From positions 361,646 to 425,645 of the forward strand of contig JACRQF010000015.1 in NCBI GenBank assembly GCA_016222825.1: 64,000 nucleotides of DNA. Direction: 5' to 3'. The notes under the pieces are model-generated. The model did no database searches, was not told the origin of the DNA, and worked only from the letters and a program-made list of their open reading frames with translations. The position numbers were made by a program, and so were the translations under genes. This stretch comes from Verrucomicrobiota bacterium. GTDB taxonomy: Bacteria > Verrucomicrobiota > Verrucomicrobiia > CAIQCK01. Shown here one piece after another: positions 1 to 8,403 of the stretch. Position 1 is the stretch's first letter, and each line of letters opens with the position of its first letter.

Positions 1-560
1 ATGACTTGCCCGGTGGCCAGCACGGTCACGTCCTGCAGGATGGTGAGCGTAACGGTGTCGGGAAGCTGCTGGCCGCCCGCCGCCGCGCCGCCCTTGGTGG
101 CGCCGGGGAAGGTGAACGTGCCGATGATGTCCACGTGGTCGTTCGGTTTCACGTGCCCGCTGACGGAGGAGGTGTTGTCCACCGGAATGGCGACGGCCCG
201 CTCGCCGAGCTTGATCATGCCCGACATGCCGCCGACGCCGCCGTAGGGCATGTCCACGTCGCTCCAGAGGATCGGCTGCTCCTTCTCGATGAACACGCGC
301 GTCTTCTTGCCGACCAGCTCGGTGTATTCGTCGGGCAGGACGGCGCGGCCGGTGACATTCTTGGCGAAGACCATCATCGCGCCGATGTCGCCCATCGTGA
401 GCACCGTGCCGACGGGGATGTTGCGCGCGGCGGCCACGACGCGGACCTGCGCGAACTGCTTCAGGAACTTGACTTTGAAGTTCTCGAAGTTCTGCTTCGA
501 GAGGATGAAGGCGGCGATGCCCGCCAACAACGCTGCGATGAGGATGATTTTCTGTTTCAT
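1..560 (-). CDS. cpaB: Flp pilus assembly protein CpaB/RcpC, 3' part outside the window
   Basis: The gene starts at 560 on the minus strand and runs off the window at base 1 (186 codons visible). The product begins MKQKIILIAALLAGIAAFIL, a single N-terminal membrane anchor, followed by a SAF-type domain (about residues 40-110: VVAAARNIPVGTVLTMGDIG and later VAIPVDNTSSVSGHVKPNDH) and the start of the RcpC/CpaB domain. CpaB is the periplasmic partner of the Tad secretin in Flp pilus assembly. Its ATG overlaps the stop of the preceding gene by 4 bp (ATGA), so the two are translationally coupled. The pilin genes lie upstream in the same operon. Secretin, ATPase and TadB/C genes would be expected just beyond base 1. 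The family call is firm; only the length cannot be judged. Confidence 0.88.
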   Translation of the reverse strand, partial: MKQKIILIAALLAGIAAFILSKQNFENFKVKFLKQFAQVRVVAAARNIPVGTVLTMGDIGAMMVFAKNVTGRAVLPDEYTELVGKKTRVFIEKEQPILWSDVDMPYGGVGGMSGMIKLGERAVAIPVDNTSSVSGHVKPNDHVDIIGTFTFPGATKGGAAAGGQQLPDTVTLTILQDVTVLATGQV

Positions 561-1297
561 AGCGAAGAGCGGCGGATCAACAACGTGACAGTCAGTTCCC
601 CGGTTTTCTCATCGGTCTGGGCGCTCACCGTGCAGTTGAGCGCGCCGCGCCGATACATTACCGGCGCGTTGCGCCCGCCCTCGCGGCCGCCCATTGGCTC
701 CCAGCCGTTGGCAGGCAGGCTTTGCGCGTAAAACTGCCGCGCCGTCTCCGGCGTGCCGCCGGCGCGATAAACGATGATGGTCGTCTTGGTCTTCTGGTCC
801 TCCATGTGATAGACGAGCCGCCCGCCGGGAAACGGCGGGATGCCGGGCAGCGTGGCATCGGGAGCTTGGCCGCCCGCAGCGGTGGCGTTGAAACGGGCCA
901 CGTCCTCCCACCGCTGCCGCACGGCGAAGATCATCGTCTTGCCGGGGCCGGCCGGCGAAACAACCATGCGGGTCAGTTCGTCTTTCGTGGTCAGGATGCC
1001 CATCGCGCCGTCGTCATTGCCGGGGATGGCGGCGTTGAGCTGCCGCGCGCGCAAGCCGCCCTCCAGCCGGCTGGCCGCCACGCCGGGAGGCAGGTCGCCG
1101 CCGTAGATTTCCAGCACGGCGTCGCTGCCGTTGATTTTGTATTCGGTGCGATACACCTGTTTCAGTCCGATGGCTTCGGAAACCTCCGCCAACGGCGCGG
1201 CCTCGCCGCTGAGGAAAACGCGCGCGTTGGCATCGGCCGCCAGCATGGCGGCTGCGAGCGCGGCGGGAAAGCAAATTTTTTGGCGGAGGAAGGTCAC
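557..1297 (-). CDS. Secreted protein of unknown function in the Tad pilus operon
   Basis: 246 aa with an N-terminal hydrophobic signal (about residues 8-25, ending near ANA) and no further membrane segment. The mature part is rich in short beta-like stretches and has no motif I recognise. It lies between a TadE-like pseudopilin gene, with a 4-bp overlap upstream, and cpaB, with a 4-bp ATGA overlap downstream. It must therefore be co-translated with pilus proteins, and a periplasmic accessory role is inferred from position only. The coding frame is supported by these two tight overlaps and by good codon use; competing frames on the other strand are GC-driven shadows. Confidence 0.7.
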   Translation of the reverse strand: MTFLRQKICFPAALAAAMLAADANARVFLSGEAAPLAEVSEAIGLKQVYRTEYKINGSDAVLEIYGGDLPPGVAASRLEGGLRARQLNAAIPGNDDGAMGILTTKDELTRMVVSPAGPGKTMIFAVRQRWEDVARFNATAAGGQAPDATLPGIPPFPGGRLVYHMEDQKTKTTIIVYRAGGTPETARQFYAQSLPANGWEPMGGREGGRNAPVMYRRGALNCTVSAQTDEKTGELTVTLLIRRSSL

Positions 1298-1923
1298 TGC
1301 ACGTTGGTGATCGGCGGCAGGAAGACCCGGCTTTGCAGGTTGAGCGAATCGCGTCCGTAAACGAGTTGTTGCAGCGCACTGCCAAACTCCACGACGCCAT
1401 TGCCGTCCTGACGGTCAATCTGGCCGAGCGCGAAGCGGTGCGTGCTCTCGCCGATCAGCCAGCCACTGGTGGTCGTCTGGTTGTTGAACGCCTGCGAGAA
1501 GATCGGCTGGCTCAGCAGGTAGGGCGCGGTGTAGTTGAGGTAGTCAATATAGGTGCCGCCCGCGACGGACTCGTTCAACGTCTGCCGGGCGGTGGCATAG
1601 AACGCCGACGCATCGCCCGAAACCGCCACGTCCTGGAAGGTGTAGTTCAGGTTGTCCAGCCCCAGTTCACGCATCCGCTGGGTCTGGCCGGAGTTGTTGA
1701 CCCAGGTTTGGAGGACCTGCTGCGGCGCCGAAGCCTGCGCTCGCGCGAGGGAGTTGTCGGAAATGGCATCGCCCCAGGCCGTGCCGGCGGCTTCGGTCAT
1801 CGTGGTGAGCCAGTGGTAGCCGCCTTCGCCAAACGTGATGATGCCCACGAGAATCACGATCATCGCAATGATCCCTACGAGCAACTCCAGCATTGCCTGG
1901 CCTGTTTGATGTCGTCGTTTCAT
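1294..1923 (-). CDS. TadE-like minor pseudopilin
   Basis: 209 aa. The N-terminus MKRRHQTGQAMLELLVGIIA shows a short basic leader, then Gly-Gln-Ala-Met-Leu-Glu and a roughly 20-residue hydrophobic helix. Cleavage after the Gly would leave Glu at +5, as the type IV prepilin-type peptidase of Tad systems requires. The remainder is a soluble domain with no catalytic motif. The Gly-Gln-x-Met-x-Glu signature is shared with three other genes of this operon (at 3561-4139, 4234-4500 and 4585-4758), which supports a common processing peptidase. It is separated from the upstream TadG-like gene by 9 bp and overlaps the next gene by 4 bp. TadE-like is the best family call; a divergent TadF is possible. 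Confidence 0.72.
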   Translation of the reverse strand: MKRRHQTGQAMLELLVGIIAMIVILVGIITFGEGGYHWLTTMTEAAGTAWGDAISDNSLARAQASAPQQVLQTWVNNSGQTQRMRELGLDNLNYTFQDVAVSGDASAFYATARQTLNESVAGGTYIDYLNYTAPYLLSQPIFSQAFNNQTTTSGWLIGESTHRFALGQIDRQDGNGVVEFGSALQQLVYGRDSLNLQSRVFLPPITNVQ

Positions 1924-1932
1924 GTTGCTCCG

Positions 1933-3564
1933 TCAGTGCGCGATGATGCCGCCCTGGCCGCCGCCACCGCCGGAGGGACAAGGGTTGGCGTTGGTCTGGC
2001 TGGCCCACCAGTCAGTGCCGATCTGCCGAAACGCCGGGTTTTCCCAGACTCGCAACTGGTCGCAGTAAACACACCCGCCTCGCAGCGCCGTCAGCCCCTG
2101 CTGGCTGTAGGGCGGAATGTGCATGAATCTATGTTCCAGCCAGGCCGGGTCGAAGTCGCCGCCGGAGGAGGAGAACACCAGTGGAATCAACCGCACGTTA
2201 GAGAAGACCGGCAACACCACCGGGTATTGGGTCGGCGGTGTGGCGTCGTCTATCTGGCCGAAAGGTCTTGCCGCGGCCGACGCCACGATGCCGCGGCCGG
2301 AGGTGGAGCTGGCGCCGCGCAGCGCGGAGAGATTGTTCAGGGCCTGGCTCAATTCAGTCCGACGGCCAGCGGCTGTCCACGAGGTCTGGTTGGGATTGGG
2401 CACCGCCATCGTCACGTTGGCCGACGCCTGCGATATCCAGACCGAGTCGGCGTTCCGGCTGCTGTAGTTGGCCGACGGCTTCACGTTGCTCGTCAGCAAC
2501 TGCGCCACCAGCGTCGGATCCCATTGTCTTCTCCAACCACTGTTATAGACCGCCCAGTTCAGATTTACATAACTGTCAGCGAACGCTGGGAATTGGAATT
2601 GCGGCCAGTTGGTCGTGCTGAAGTTCGGCCAGTTCGGGCTTTGCTCCAGCCCGCGACCGGCCAGCGCGCCCTGGATATAATTGTTAAGCGCATCCCTGGT
2701 GGCAGCCGAAAACGTGGCGTCCGATTGCGGCCTCAAATGCAGGTTCAGAAACCTGAACGGATCCATGCCCATGCTGGAAGTCACCGGCCCCCAAAAAGTC
2801 CAGTCGGTGTAAATCGGCGGCCAGATCAACGGCTTCAGGAAACACCAGTCCTGGCCGGCGATGGCGCCGTAAAAAGCGCGGTTGCCGAGAAACTGTTGCG
2901 CGTAAGGCGTGGCGTTGCTCCAATCCAGATCGCCGTCATCGCCCCACGCGTTGGCCGGCAGCGCCGCGACGCCCTGGTCGCCGATTTCCCTGCACAACGC
3001 CGCGTAGTCCGTCAGCAACTGTTGCCGCTCGTTCGCGTCGAAGAACTGAAGCCAGGGATTATAGACGTATTGCGGGTAATCGCCGATGTGGGCCTCGATG
3101 AACTGCGCGAGATCGTAAAACGTGTTGGCATACGAAGTCACCGCGTGCATGCCGTTGAGCTTGGCCGCCTGCTGCGCGTAGAGCACGCCCAGCATCGGCC
3201 CGGTGAGGTAGATCCTGGCCTGGAGTTTGTCCAAGGCCGAATAGAGCGGCTGCCACATCTCCGGCCGGTTTGAAGTGTCTCCAAACGGCGACGGGCCTTC
3301 GGTCACGATTTGCGTCGTGATCTTCATCAGGTTGATCTCGCCGATGGCGTTCAGCGACGAGAGCTGCCACCGCGCGCCCATCAACGCCGCCGCGTCGCTG
3401 CTGTTCTGCGACCGCACCCGCTGCACGACGACGTGCTGCGTGTCATACACCGAGAACGCCACGAACGTCAGGATGATCATGATCATCATCATGAAGATCA
3501 GCGTCTGCCCCCGGCTGCCGGGAACGCGGCGCGGACTGGCTGACGTTGGAGGGACACTCTTCAT
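1933..3564 (-). CDS. TadG-like Flp pilus assembly protein
   Basis: 543 aa. After a basic N-terminus comes GSRGQTLIFMMMIMIILTFV, the typical TadG_N membrane segment, followed by a large extracytoplasmic domain of about 480 residues rich in Trp, Asn and Gln. Residue +5 after the Gly is Phe instead of Glu, so unlike its neighbours it probably is not cleaved by the prepilin peptidase, which is normal for TadG. The C-terminus has a CVYC pair and a Gly-rich tail. The start overlaps the stop of the upstream pseudopilin gene by 4 bp. TadG proteins anchor or stabilise Flp pili in the envelope. The N-terminal domain is recognised with confidence; the large domain is not. Confidence 0.75.
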   Translation of the reverse strand: MKSVPPTSASPRRVPGSRGQTLIFMMMIMIILTFVAFSVYDTQHVVVQRVRSQNSSDAAALMGARWQLSSLNAIGEINLMKITTQIVTEGPSPFGDTSNRPEMWQPLYSALDKLQARIYLTGPMLGVLYAQQAAKLNGMHAVTSYANTFYDLAQFIEAHIGDYPQYVYNPWLQFFDANERQQLLTDYAALCREIGDQGVAALPANAWGDDGDLDWSNATPYAQQFLGNRAFYGAIAGQDWCFLKPLIWPPIYTDWTFWGPVTSSMGMDPFRFLNLHLRPQSDATFSAATRDALNNYIQGALAGRGLEQSPNWPNFSTTNWPQFQFPAFADSYVNLNWAVYNSGWRRQWDPTLVAQLLTSNVKPSANYSSRNADSVWISQASANVTMAVPNPNQTSWTAAGRRTELSQALNNLSALRGASSTSGRGIVASAAARPFGQIDDATPPTQYPVVLPVFSNVRLIPLVFSSSGGDFDPAWLEHRFMHIPPYSQQGLTALRGGCVYCDQLRVWENPAFRQIGTDWWASQTNANPCPSGGGGGQGGIIAH

Positions 3565-4139
3565 TGCAGGTAATGCTCGTAGTGCAGTCCCAAGTCCGTG
3601 CGGGTGTTCTGCATCATGCCAACCGTGGCGTTGGTCCCGCGGTTGAGACGGTAGTAAGCGCCCACCATCGGCATCTCCAGGGGATGTTCCTGATTATGGG
3701 TCTCCGACAACATGCGCGTGGCCGTATTTTCCGAGATGGTTGGCACCATGTTGTATTGGTCCCAGTAGGCGTAGTCCAGGTTCCCGCCCACCGCGCGGTT
3801 CAGGTAGAGGGGAATGACGATGGTCTCAAGGGCCAGTTGCTCCGTCTGCGACATGTTCTGGCCCGGCGACAACATGGTGCCGGATGCCGGGATCGCCGCC
3901 GCCCGATAGGCGCGCAGATGCGTTTCCCGGTTGAACCCCACCGTGGCCGACCGGGCCGACGCGAACGACGCGAACTGCAGGACGCGTTCGTGGTTGTAGA
4001 GAATCGCCGCCTGCAAGAACCCCCAGAAAATGAGACAGAGGAGCATGATCACAAAAACCGACTCGACCATGGATTGTCCGCCATCGGCCCGGCTCCCGCC
4101 GTGCCGCAACAACCGCCTATGGTTCCGACGCCGTGTCAT
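3561..4139 (-). CDS. TadE-like pseudopilin
   Basis: 192 aa from the ATG at 4139, which has a good GAGGAG ribosome site 1-2 bases upstream of a short spacer. A longer frame to 4166 is open but lacks such a site. The N-terminus is Arg-rich (MTRRRNHRR), then GGQSMVESVFVIMLLCLIFW, a prepilin-type cleavage site with Glu at +5 and a hydrophobic helix. The rest is a soluble domain typical in length for TadE. It is the third gene of the pilus operon, 94 bp downstream of the Flp-type pilin gene, and overlaps the following TadG-like gene by 4 bp. Its likely role is a minor pilin or initiation pseudopilin. Confidence 0.75.
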   Translation of the reverse strand: MTRRRNHRRLLRHGGSRADGGQSMVESVFVIMLLCLIFWGFLQAAILYNHERVLQFASFASARSATVGFNRETHLRAYRAAAIPASGTMLSPGQNMSQTEQLALETIVIPLYLNRAVGGNLDYAYWDQYNMVPTISENTATRMLSETHNQEHPLEMPMVGAYYRLNRGTNATVGMMQNTRTDLGLHYEHYLQ

Positions 4140-4233
4140 GCTCCTCTGCCGTGATGCCGGATACAACCGATGCCTTCCGGTTGGGTCCGGCTTGATTCGC
4201 TTTGACCAGACTTGACCAGATCAACCAAGGCGA

Positions 4234-4500
4234 CTAGGAGCCGGAACCGGACTGAAGGCCCGTGGACTGGAGGTCCCTGAGGACATCCCTGGAGCTTGTG
4301 CTCGCCTCTTGCTGCGCGGCGGAGGCGTTCTGGCCCGAATCGAAGGTCGAGACCGTGCCTGCGAGTTTCTGCCGGAGGGTGTCGCTGAAGATGCCGAAGA
4401 TCGCCAGCGCCGCCAGCGCCACCACCACCACAATGACGATATACTCTGTCATCGTCTGGCCCGACTGCCTTGTTGGTAACCACTTGATAGTCTTTTTCAT
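4234..4500 (-). CDS. Flp-family type IVb pilin
   Basis: 88 aa from the ATG at 4500, preceded by GGTGAG at a 7-base spacing; an in-frame GTG at 4512 would add four residues. The leader MKKTIKWLPTRQSG is followed by QTMTEYIVIVVVVALAALAI. Cleavage after Gly gives Glu at +5 and Tyr at +6, the hallmark of Flp pilins, followed by one hydrophobic helix and a short polar, Ser/Gln-rich C-terminus. This is the probable major subunit of the Flp pilus, matching the usual small size of the family after processing. It is followed by TadE-, TadE- and TadG-like genes and cpaB on the same strand. Confidence 0.8.
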   Translation of the reverse strand: MKKTIKWLPTRQSGQTMTEYIVIVVVVALAALAIFGIFSDTLRQKLAGTVSTFDSGQNASAAQQEASTSSRDVLRDLQSTGLQSGSGS

Positions 4501-4584
4501 GTTCACTCTCACCGTCTATGTTCGCCTTTTATGCGATTTGTTTTCTGCCTTGGTCCCGGCCGGCGTCAGTGCCGGCACGGAGTT

Positions 4585-4758
4585 CTACGGATACTGCGAC
4601 GACAGGAGACTCAGCACGCGATACTCATGTTCCAAGTAGGAGTTCAGAAAGATCGCGAGAATGCCGAAGAACATCAACGTCACCCCGGCGACCAAGACGA
4701 ACTCGGTCATGACCTGACCGCTTCGCCGCCGAATCTCGCTTCGCACTCGCGTCGTCAT
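4585..4758 (-). CDS. Very short pilin-like protein (57 aa), first gene of the Tad operon
   Basis: An open frame from ATG at 4758 to TAG at 4585 gives 57 aa: MTTRVRSEIRRRSGQVMTEF followed by one long hydrophobic helix and a short tail ending SSQYP. The Gly-Gln-Val-Met-Thr-Glu-Phe site is the same prepilin-type motif, Glu at +5, seen in three downstream genes, and the basic leader is typical. It lies 84 bp upstream of the Flp-type pilin gene, same strand. The strong motif match makes chance unlikely despite the small size. It could be a second Flp pilin or a minimal pseudopilin; there is almost no C-terminal domain (about 15 residues after the helix). Confidence 0.72.
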   Translation of the reverse strand: MTTRVRSEIRRRSGQVMTEFVLVAGVTLMFFGILAIFLNSYLEHEYRVLSLLSSQYP

Positions 4759-4913
4759 CGCCACTTCTTGTGCCTTGTTTTTTGCCCCGAATTACGCGTG
4801 TAAACTACCAGCGCGGACCCGCCTCAGCAACCTCTTTCTGCCCAAACCCGTGCAGCCGTGATTTTGGGTTTGGATTCCGCGGCGACGGGACGTTAGGGTG
4901 GCGGTCGCAAGCA

Positions 4914-5705
4914 ATGAACTGGCTCGACAAACTTGAACGACGCTTCGGCCATCTCGCGGTGCCGGGATTGATCCGGATCATCGTCGTGCTCAACGCCATC
5001 GTGTTCATCCTGTTGCGCGTCAATGAGGAGTGGATTCGGCCGCTGGTGCTCGACCCGAATCGCGTGATGCACGGCGAGGTCTGGCGGCTTGTCACTTACC
5101 TTTTCCTTCCACCGACGACGGACGCGATCTTTGTGGTGTTTGCGCTCTATTTCCTCTGGATCATGGGCGACGGCCTGGAGCAGGAATGGGGCGCGTTCCG
5201 GCTGAACGTCTTCTACCTCTGCGGCATGATCGCCACGACCCTCGTGGCGTTTTTCATCACCCGCAGCTCGGTCACGAACACTTTCCTGAACCTCTCGATC
5301 TTTCTCGCCTTCGCCACCGTGCTGCCTGACTTCGAGATTCTGGTTTTCTTCATCCTGCCGGTGAAGGTGAAGTGGCTCGGCATTATTTCGGCGGCGTTTC
5401 TCGGCGTGACAGTGATGTTCGCGTCCTATCCGGCGAACCTCGTGCCGATCGTGTCGCTGGCCAACTACTTGCTGTTCTTCGGCCCGCAGTTCTTTCGGAC
5501 GGCGGCGCAGAAACGCGAGGACATGCGCCGCCGGGAGCGGTTTGAGGCCGCCAGCCATGCCGGGCCATTGGAGACGATGCATCGCTGCGTCATCTGCGGC
5601 AAAACGGAGGTGGACAACCCGGAACTGGAATTCCGCGTCGCCGAGGACGACCGGGAATACTGCATGGAACACCTCAACCAAACGCCGGCGGAGAAAGACG
5701 AGTGA
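4914..5705 (+). CDS. Rhomboid-fold membrane protein lacking the protease dyad, with C-terminal Cys motif
   Basis: 263 aa from ATG 4914; upstream sequence stays open but does not look coding. About six membrane helices span residues 18-200. The early part has rhomboid features: HGEVWRLVTYLFLP (L1/TM2) and GDGLEQEWGAFRLNVFYLCG. Where active rhomboids have GxSG in TM4 this protein reads TNTFLNLSIFLAFATVLPD, and the TM6 His is replaced in ANLVPIVSLANYLLFFGP, so it should not be a serine protease. The C-terminus holds CVICG and a later Cys-Met-Glu-His, a possible small metal site. Its stop overlaps the GTG of the MFS gene by 4 bp. A client-binding or chaperone-type role is inferred only. Confidence 0.75.
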   Translation: MNWLDKLERRFGHLAVPGLIRIIVVLNAIVFILLRVNEEWIRPLVLDPNRVMHGEVWRLVTYLFLPPTTDAIFVVFALYFLWIMGDGLEQEWGAFRLNVFYLCGMIATTLVAFFITRSSVTNTFLNLSIFLAFATVLPDFEILVFFILPVKVKWLGIISAAFLGVTVMFASYPANLVPIVSLANYLLFFGPQFFRTAAQKREDMRRRERFEAASHAGPLETMHRCVICGKTEVDNPELEFRVAEDDREYCMEHLNQTPAEKDE

Positions 5706-7006
5706 CCGCCTCTTCTCCCAGCCCCGTCCCGACCCGCGCGCGGCAGTGGGTCATCTTCTTCGCGGTGACGCTGGCGGTGGTGACCTACGTGGACCGCGCG
5801 TGCATCTGGCAGGCGGCGGGTGACATCCAGCGCGACCTCGGTTTCACCAAGGAGGACATGGGCTGGATATTCGCCGCGTTCTCGCTGGCCTACGGGATTT
5901 TCGAGATTCCCGGCGGCTGGATGGGCGACAAGTTCGGGCCGCGCAAGACGCTGATGCGGGTGGTGTTGATGTGGTCGCTCTTCACGGCGGCAACGGGCTG
6001 GGCTTGGAACTGGATTTCGATGGCAGTCTGCCGCTTCTTCTTCGGCGCGGGCGAGGCGGGTTGTTTTCCAAACCTCACGAAGGTCTTCTCGATCTGGCTG
6101 CCACATTCCGAGCGCGTGCGGGCGCAGGGGATCATGTGGCTGAGCGCGCGCTGGGGCGGAGCGTTCACACCGTTGCTGGTGGTCTGGGTTTTGAGCTTCG
6201 CGAACTGGCGCGTTGCCTTCATGCTGTTCGGACTGCTCGGAATCGTCTGGGCTGTCTTCTTCTACCGCTGGTTCCGTGACGACCCGCGCAGTCATCCGTC
6301 CGTGAACGCCGCCGAGCTGGCGCTGCTGGAGAGCGCCACGCACAACGCCGTCGGCCACGGCGACGTGCCCTGGCGGCGATTCATGTCCAGCGGGGCGATC
6401 TGGCTGCTCTGGCTGCAATACTTCTGCATCAATTACGCGTGGTATTCCTACATCAGTTGGCTGCCGACGTATCTGCGCGAGACCAGCGGCTTGACGTTGA
6501 CCGAGGAATGGCGCGCGATGCTGGCGGGGCTGCCGCTTTTCTTCGGCGGACTCGGCTCGCTGTTCACCGGCGTGGTGTCGGCGCGGCTGGCATCGTGGCT
6601 CGGCAGCACGGCGCAGACGCGGCGCGTGCTCGGCTGTGTCGGCTTCGCGGGCGCCGCGGCGATGCTGGGCATCTCAACGCAGGCGACCAGCCCGCTGATG
6701 GCGATGGTGCTGGTCGGCATGGCGGCGTTCGCCAACGACCTCAGCATGCCCGGTTCGTGGGCGGCGTGCATGGACATCGGCGGCCGTTACGCCGGCTCGC
6801 TGTCGGGCAGCATGAACATGGTCGGCCAGATCGGCTCGGCGCTCGGCCCGGTGGCGGTGGCGCAGGTGTTGAAATACAGCGACAACAACTGGGTGCTGAC
6901 GTTCTGGATGGCGGCGGCGGTCTATGCCGTCGGCGCGGTCTGCTGGTTGTTCATTGATCCCGTGACGCCGCTGGACGGGAAAGAACCGACGAAAGAAGCT
7001 GCCTGA
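5702..7006 (+). CDS. MFS transporter, anion:cation symporter-like (sugar acid type)
   Basis: 434 aa starting at GTG 5702, which overlaps the previous stop (GTGA). Twelve predicted membrane segments. The loop 2-3 signature GGWMGDKFGPRKTLMRVVLM matches the MFS G-x-x-x-D-(R/K)-x-G-x-R motif. VTYVDRACIWQAAGDIQRDL at the end of TM1 and GAGEAGCFPNLTKVFSIWLP in TM4 are typical of the anion:cation symporter branch (hexuronate, galactonate, glucarate). Substrate cannot be read from sequence; sugar acids fit the carbohydrate-degrading context. It is followed after 90 bp by a PQQ-like protein gene. Confidence 0.85.
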   Translation: MTASSPSPVPTRARQWVIFFAVTLAVVTYVDRACIWQAAGDIQRDLGFTKEDMGWIFAAFSLAYGIFEIPGGWMGDKFGPRKTLMRVVLMWSLFTAATGWAWNWISMAVCRFFFGAGEAGCFPNLTKVFSIWLPHSERVRAQGIMWLSARWGGAFTPLLVVWVLSFANWRVAFMLFGLLGIVWAVFFYRWFRDDPRSHPSVNAAELALLESATHNAVGHGDVPWRRFMSSGAIWLLWLQYFCINYAWYSYISWLPTYLRETSGLTLTEEWRAMLAGLPLFFGGLGSLFTGVVSARLASWLGSTAQTRRVLGCVGFAGAAAMLGISTQATSPLMAMVLVGMAAFANDLSMPGSWAACMDIGGRYAGSLSGSMNMVGQIGSALGPVAVAQVLKYSDNNWVLTFWMAAAVYAVGAVCWLFIDPVTPLDGKEPTKEAA

Positions 7007-7095
7007 CGCTTTTCCAGGCTCTAAACTCTTTTCAATTTCGCCGCGTCCGCTACACTGCGAACGCTGTTCGACGACGACAGTTTGAACTGAATGCT

Positions 7096-8370
7096 ATGAA
7101 GACTCGCCACGGTTTGCTGTTGCTGGTTTCGTTCGTGCTCATCTCGACCACTTCCGCGCAGGAATGGACGCGGTTCCGCGGGCCGAACGGAACGGGCATC
7201 AGCCAATGCAAGACGATCCCGACGAAGTGGACGGAGAAGGATTTCCGCTGGAAGATCGAACTGCCGGGCAAGGGACACTCATCACCGGTCGTCTGGGGAG
7301 AACGCGTGTTCATCACGAGTGCCGAGCCGGTTGCGCCAGGCGGCTTCCACGCGCTCTGCTACAATACCGCCACCGGCGCGAAGCTCTGGCAGCGCGACTT
7401 TCCGCTCGCACCGTTCCAGAAGAACCCACTCAACAGCTACGCCTCGGCGACGCCGTCGGTGGACGCGGAGCGGGTCTATGTGAGTTGGGGCACGACGAAC
7501 CATTTCATGCTGGCGGCGTTCGACCACGCCGGCAAGACGGTCTGGGAGCGCGACCTCGGCCCGTTCATCAGCCAGCACGGCCCGGCCGTCGCACCGGTCC
7601 TCTACGATGGCCGCATCATTCTCGGCAACGAGCAGGACGGCGTGAGCTTTCTCATTGCCGTGGACGCCAAGACTGGCAAGACGCTCTGGCAGACACCGCG
7701 CAAGGGCGGCGACCAAACCACGGCTTACTCGACGCCGTGCATGTTCCATCCAAAGGACGGCAAGCCCTTCCTGGTCTTCAACAGCCGCAACCACGGCATC
7801 TCCGGCATTGATCCCGCCACCGGCGCTGTGATCTGGGAGTGCGCGGTGTTCAATGCGCGCAGTGTCAGTTCGCCGTTCATTTCCGAGGCGGCGGGACTGG
7901 TCTTCGGCACCTGTGGCGGCGGCGGAGTCGGCATCCACGTGGCGGCGGTGCGGCCTGGCGATCCGGCCAAAGGCGTGAAGGCAGAGGAAGCCTACCGCAT
8001 CAAGAAACCTGCCGCGCCGTATGTGACGACGAGCCTCGTGGTCGGCGATGTGGCGTATCTGTGGACCGACCAAGGCCTCATTTCGTGCATCACCGCCGCC
8101 ACCGGCGAAGTGCGCTGGCAGCAACGCACCAAGCCCGACGCCGCTACGAAGGAAGGCTTCTTCGCCTCGCCGATCTGGGTGGACGACCGCGTCTTCAACG
8201 TCTCCCGCGACGGCGAGGTGGTTGTAATCGAAGCTTCGACGCAGCGGTTCAAGGAACTGTTCCGTTTCCCGCTGGGTGAGACCGCCCACGCCACGCCGGC
8301 GGTTTCCGGCGGACGGATGTTCCTGCGGACGGAGTCGCATCTCTTTTGCCTCGGTGGAGAGAAGCGCTAA
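7096..8370 (+). CDS. Exported PQQ-like beta-propeller protein
   Basis: 424 aa. A signal peptide (residues 1-21, ending TSAQ) is followed directly by EWTRFRGPNGTGIS, the standard opening of verrucomicrobial and planctomycete PQQ-like propellers. Repeated blades of the type ALCYNTATGAKLWQRDF, AFDHAGKTVWERDLG, AVDAKTGKTLWQTPR and CITAATGEVRWQQR are the W-type PQQ motifs. No quinoprotein dehydrogenase catalytic signature or cytochrome motif is seen, so cofactor-free binding or scaffolding is more likely than PQQ enzymology. It is followed after 33 bp, including an AAAGGAAAGG ribosome site, by a ThuA gene; the two are probably one transcript. Confidence 0.82.
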   Translation: MKTRHGLLLLVSFVLISTTSAQEWTRFRGPNGTGISQCKTIPTKWTEKDFRWKIELPGKGHSSPVVWGERVFITSAEPVAPGGFHALCYNTATGAKLWQRDFPLAPFQKNPLNSYASATPSVDAERVYVSWGTTNHFMLAAFDHAGKTVWERDLGPFISQHGPAVAPVLYDGRIILGNEQDGVSFLIAVDAKTGKTLWQTPRKGGDQTTAYSTPCMFHPKDGKPFLVFNSRNHGISGIDPATGAVIWECAVFNARSVSSPFISEAAGLVFGTCGGGGVGIHVAAVRPGDPAKGVKAEEAYRIKKPAAPYVTTSLVVGDVAYLWTDQGLISCITAATGEVRWQQRTKPDAATKEGFFASPIWVDDRVFNVSRDGEVVVIEASTQRFKELFRFPLGETAHATPAVSGGRMFLRTESHLFCLGGEKR

Positions 8371-8403
8371 GTAACAAGTTGTTTTGAAAGGAAAGGACAA
8401 ACT

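Noticed and set aside
1333-3273. A 646-codon plus-strand frame opposite the pilus genes.
   Set aside because: The product is Arg/Val/His-rich with no domain, and the minus-strand genes with 4-bp overlaps and pilin motifs explain the DNA.
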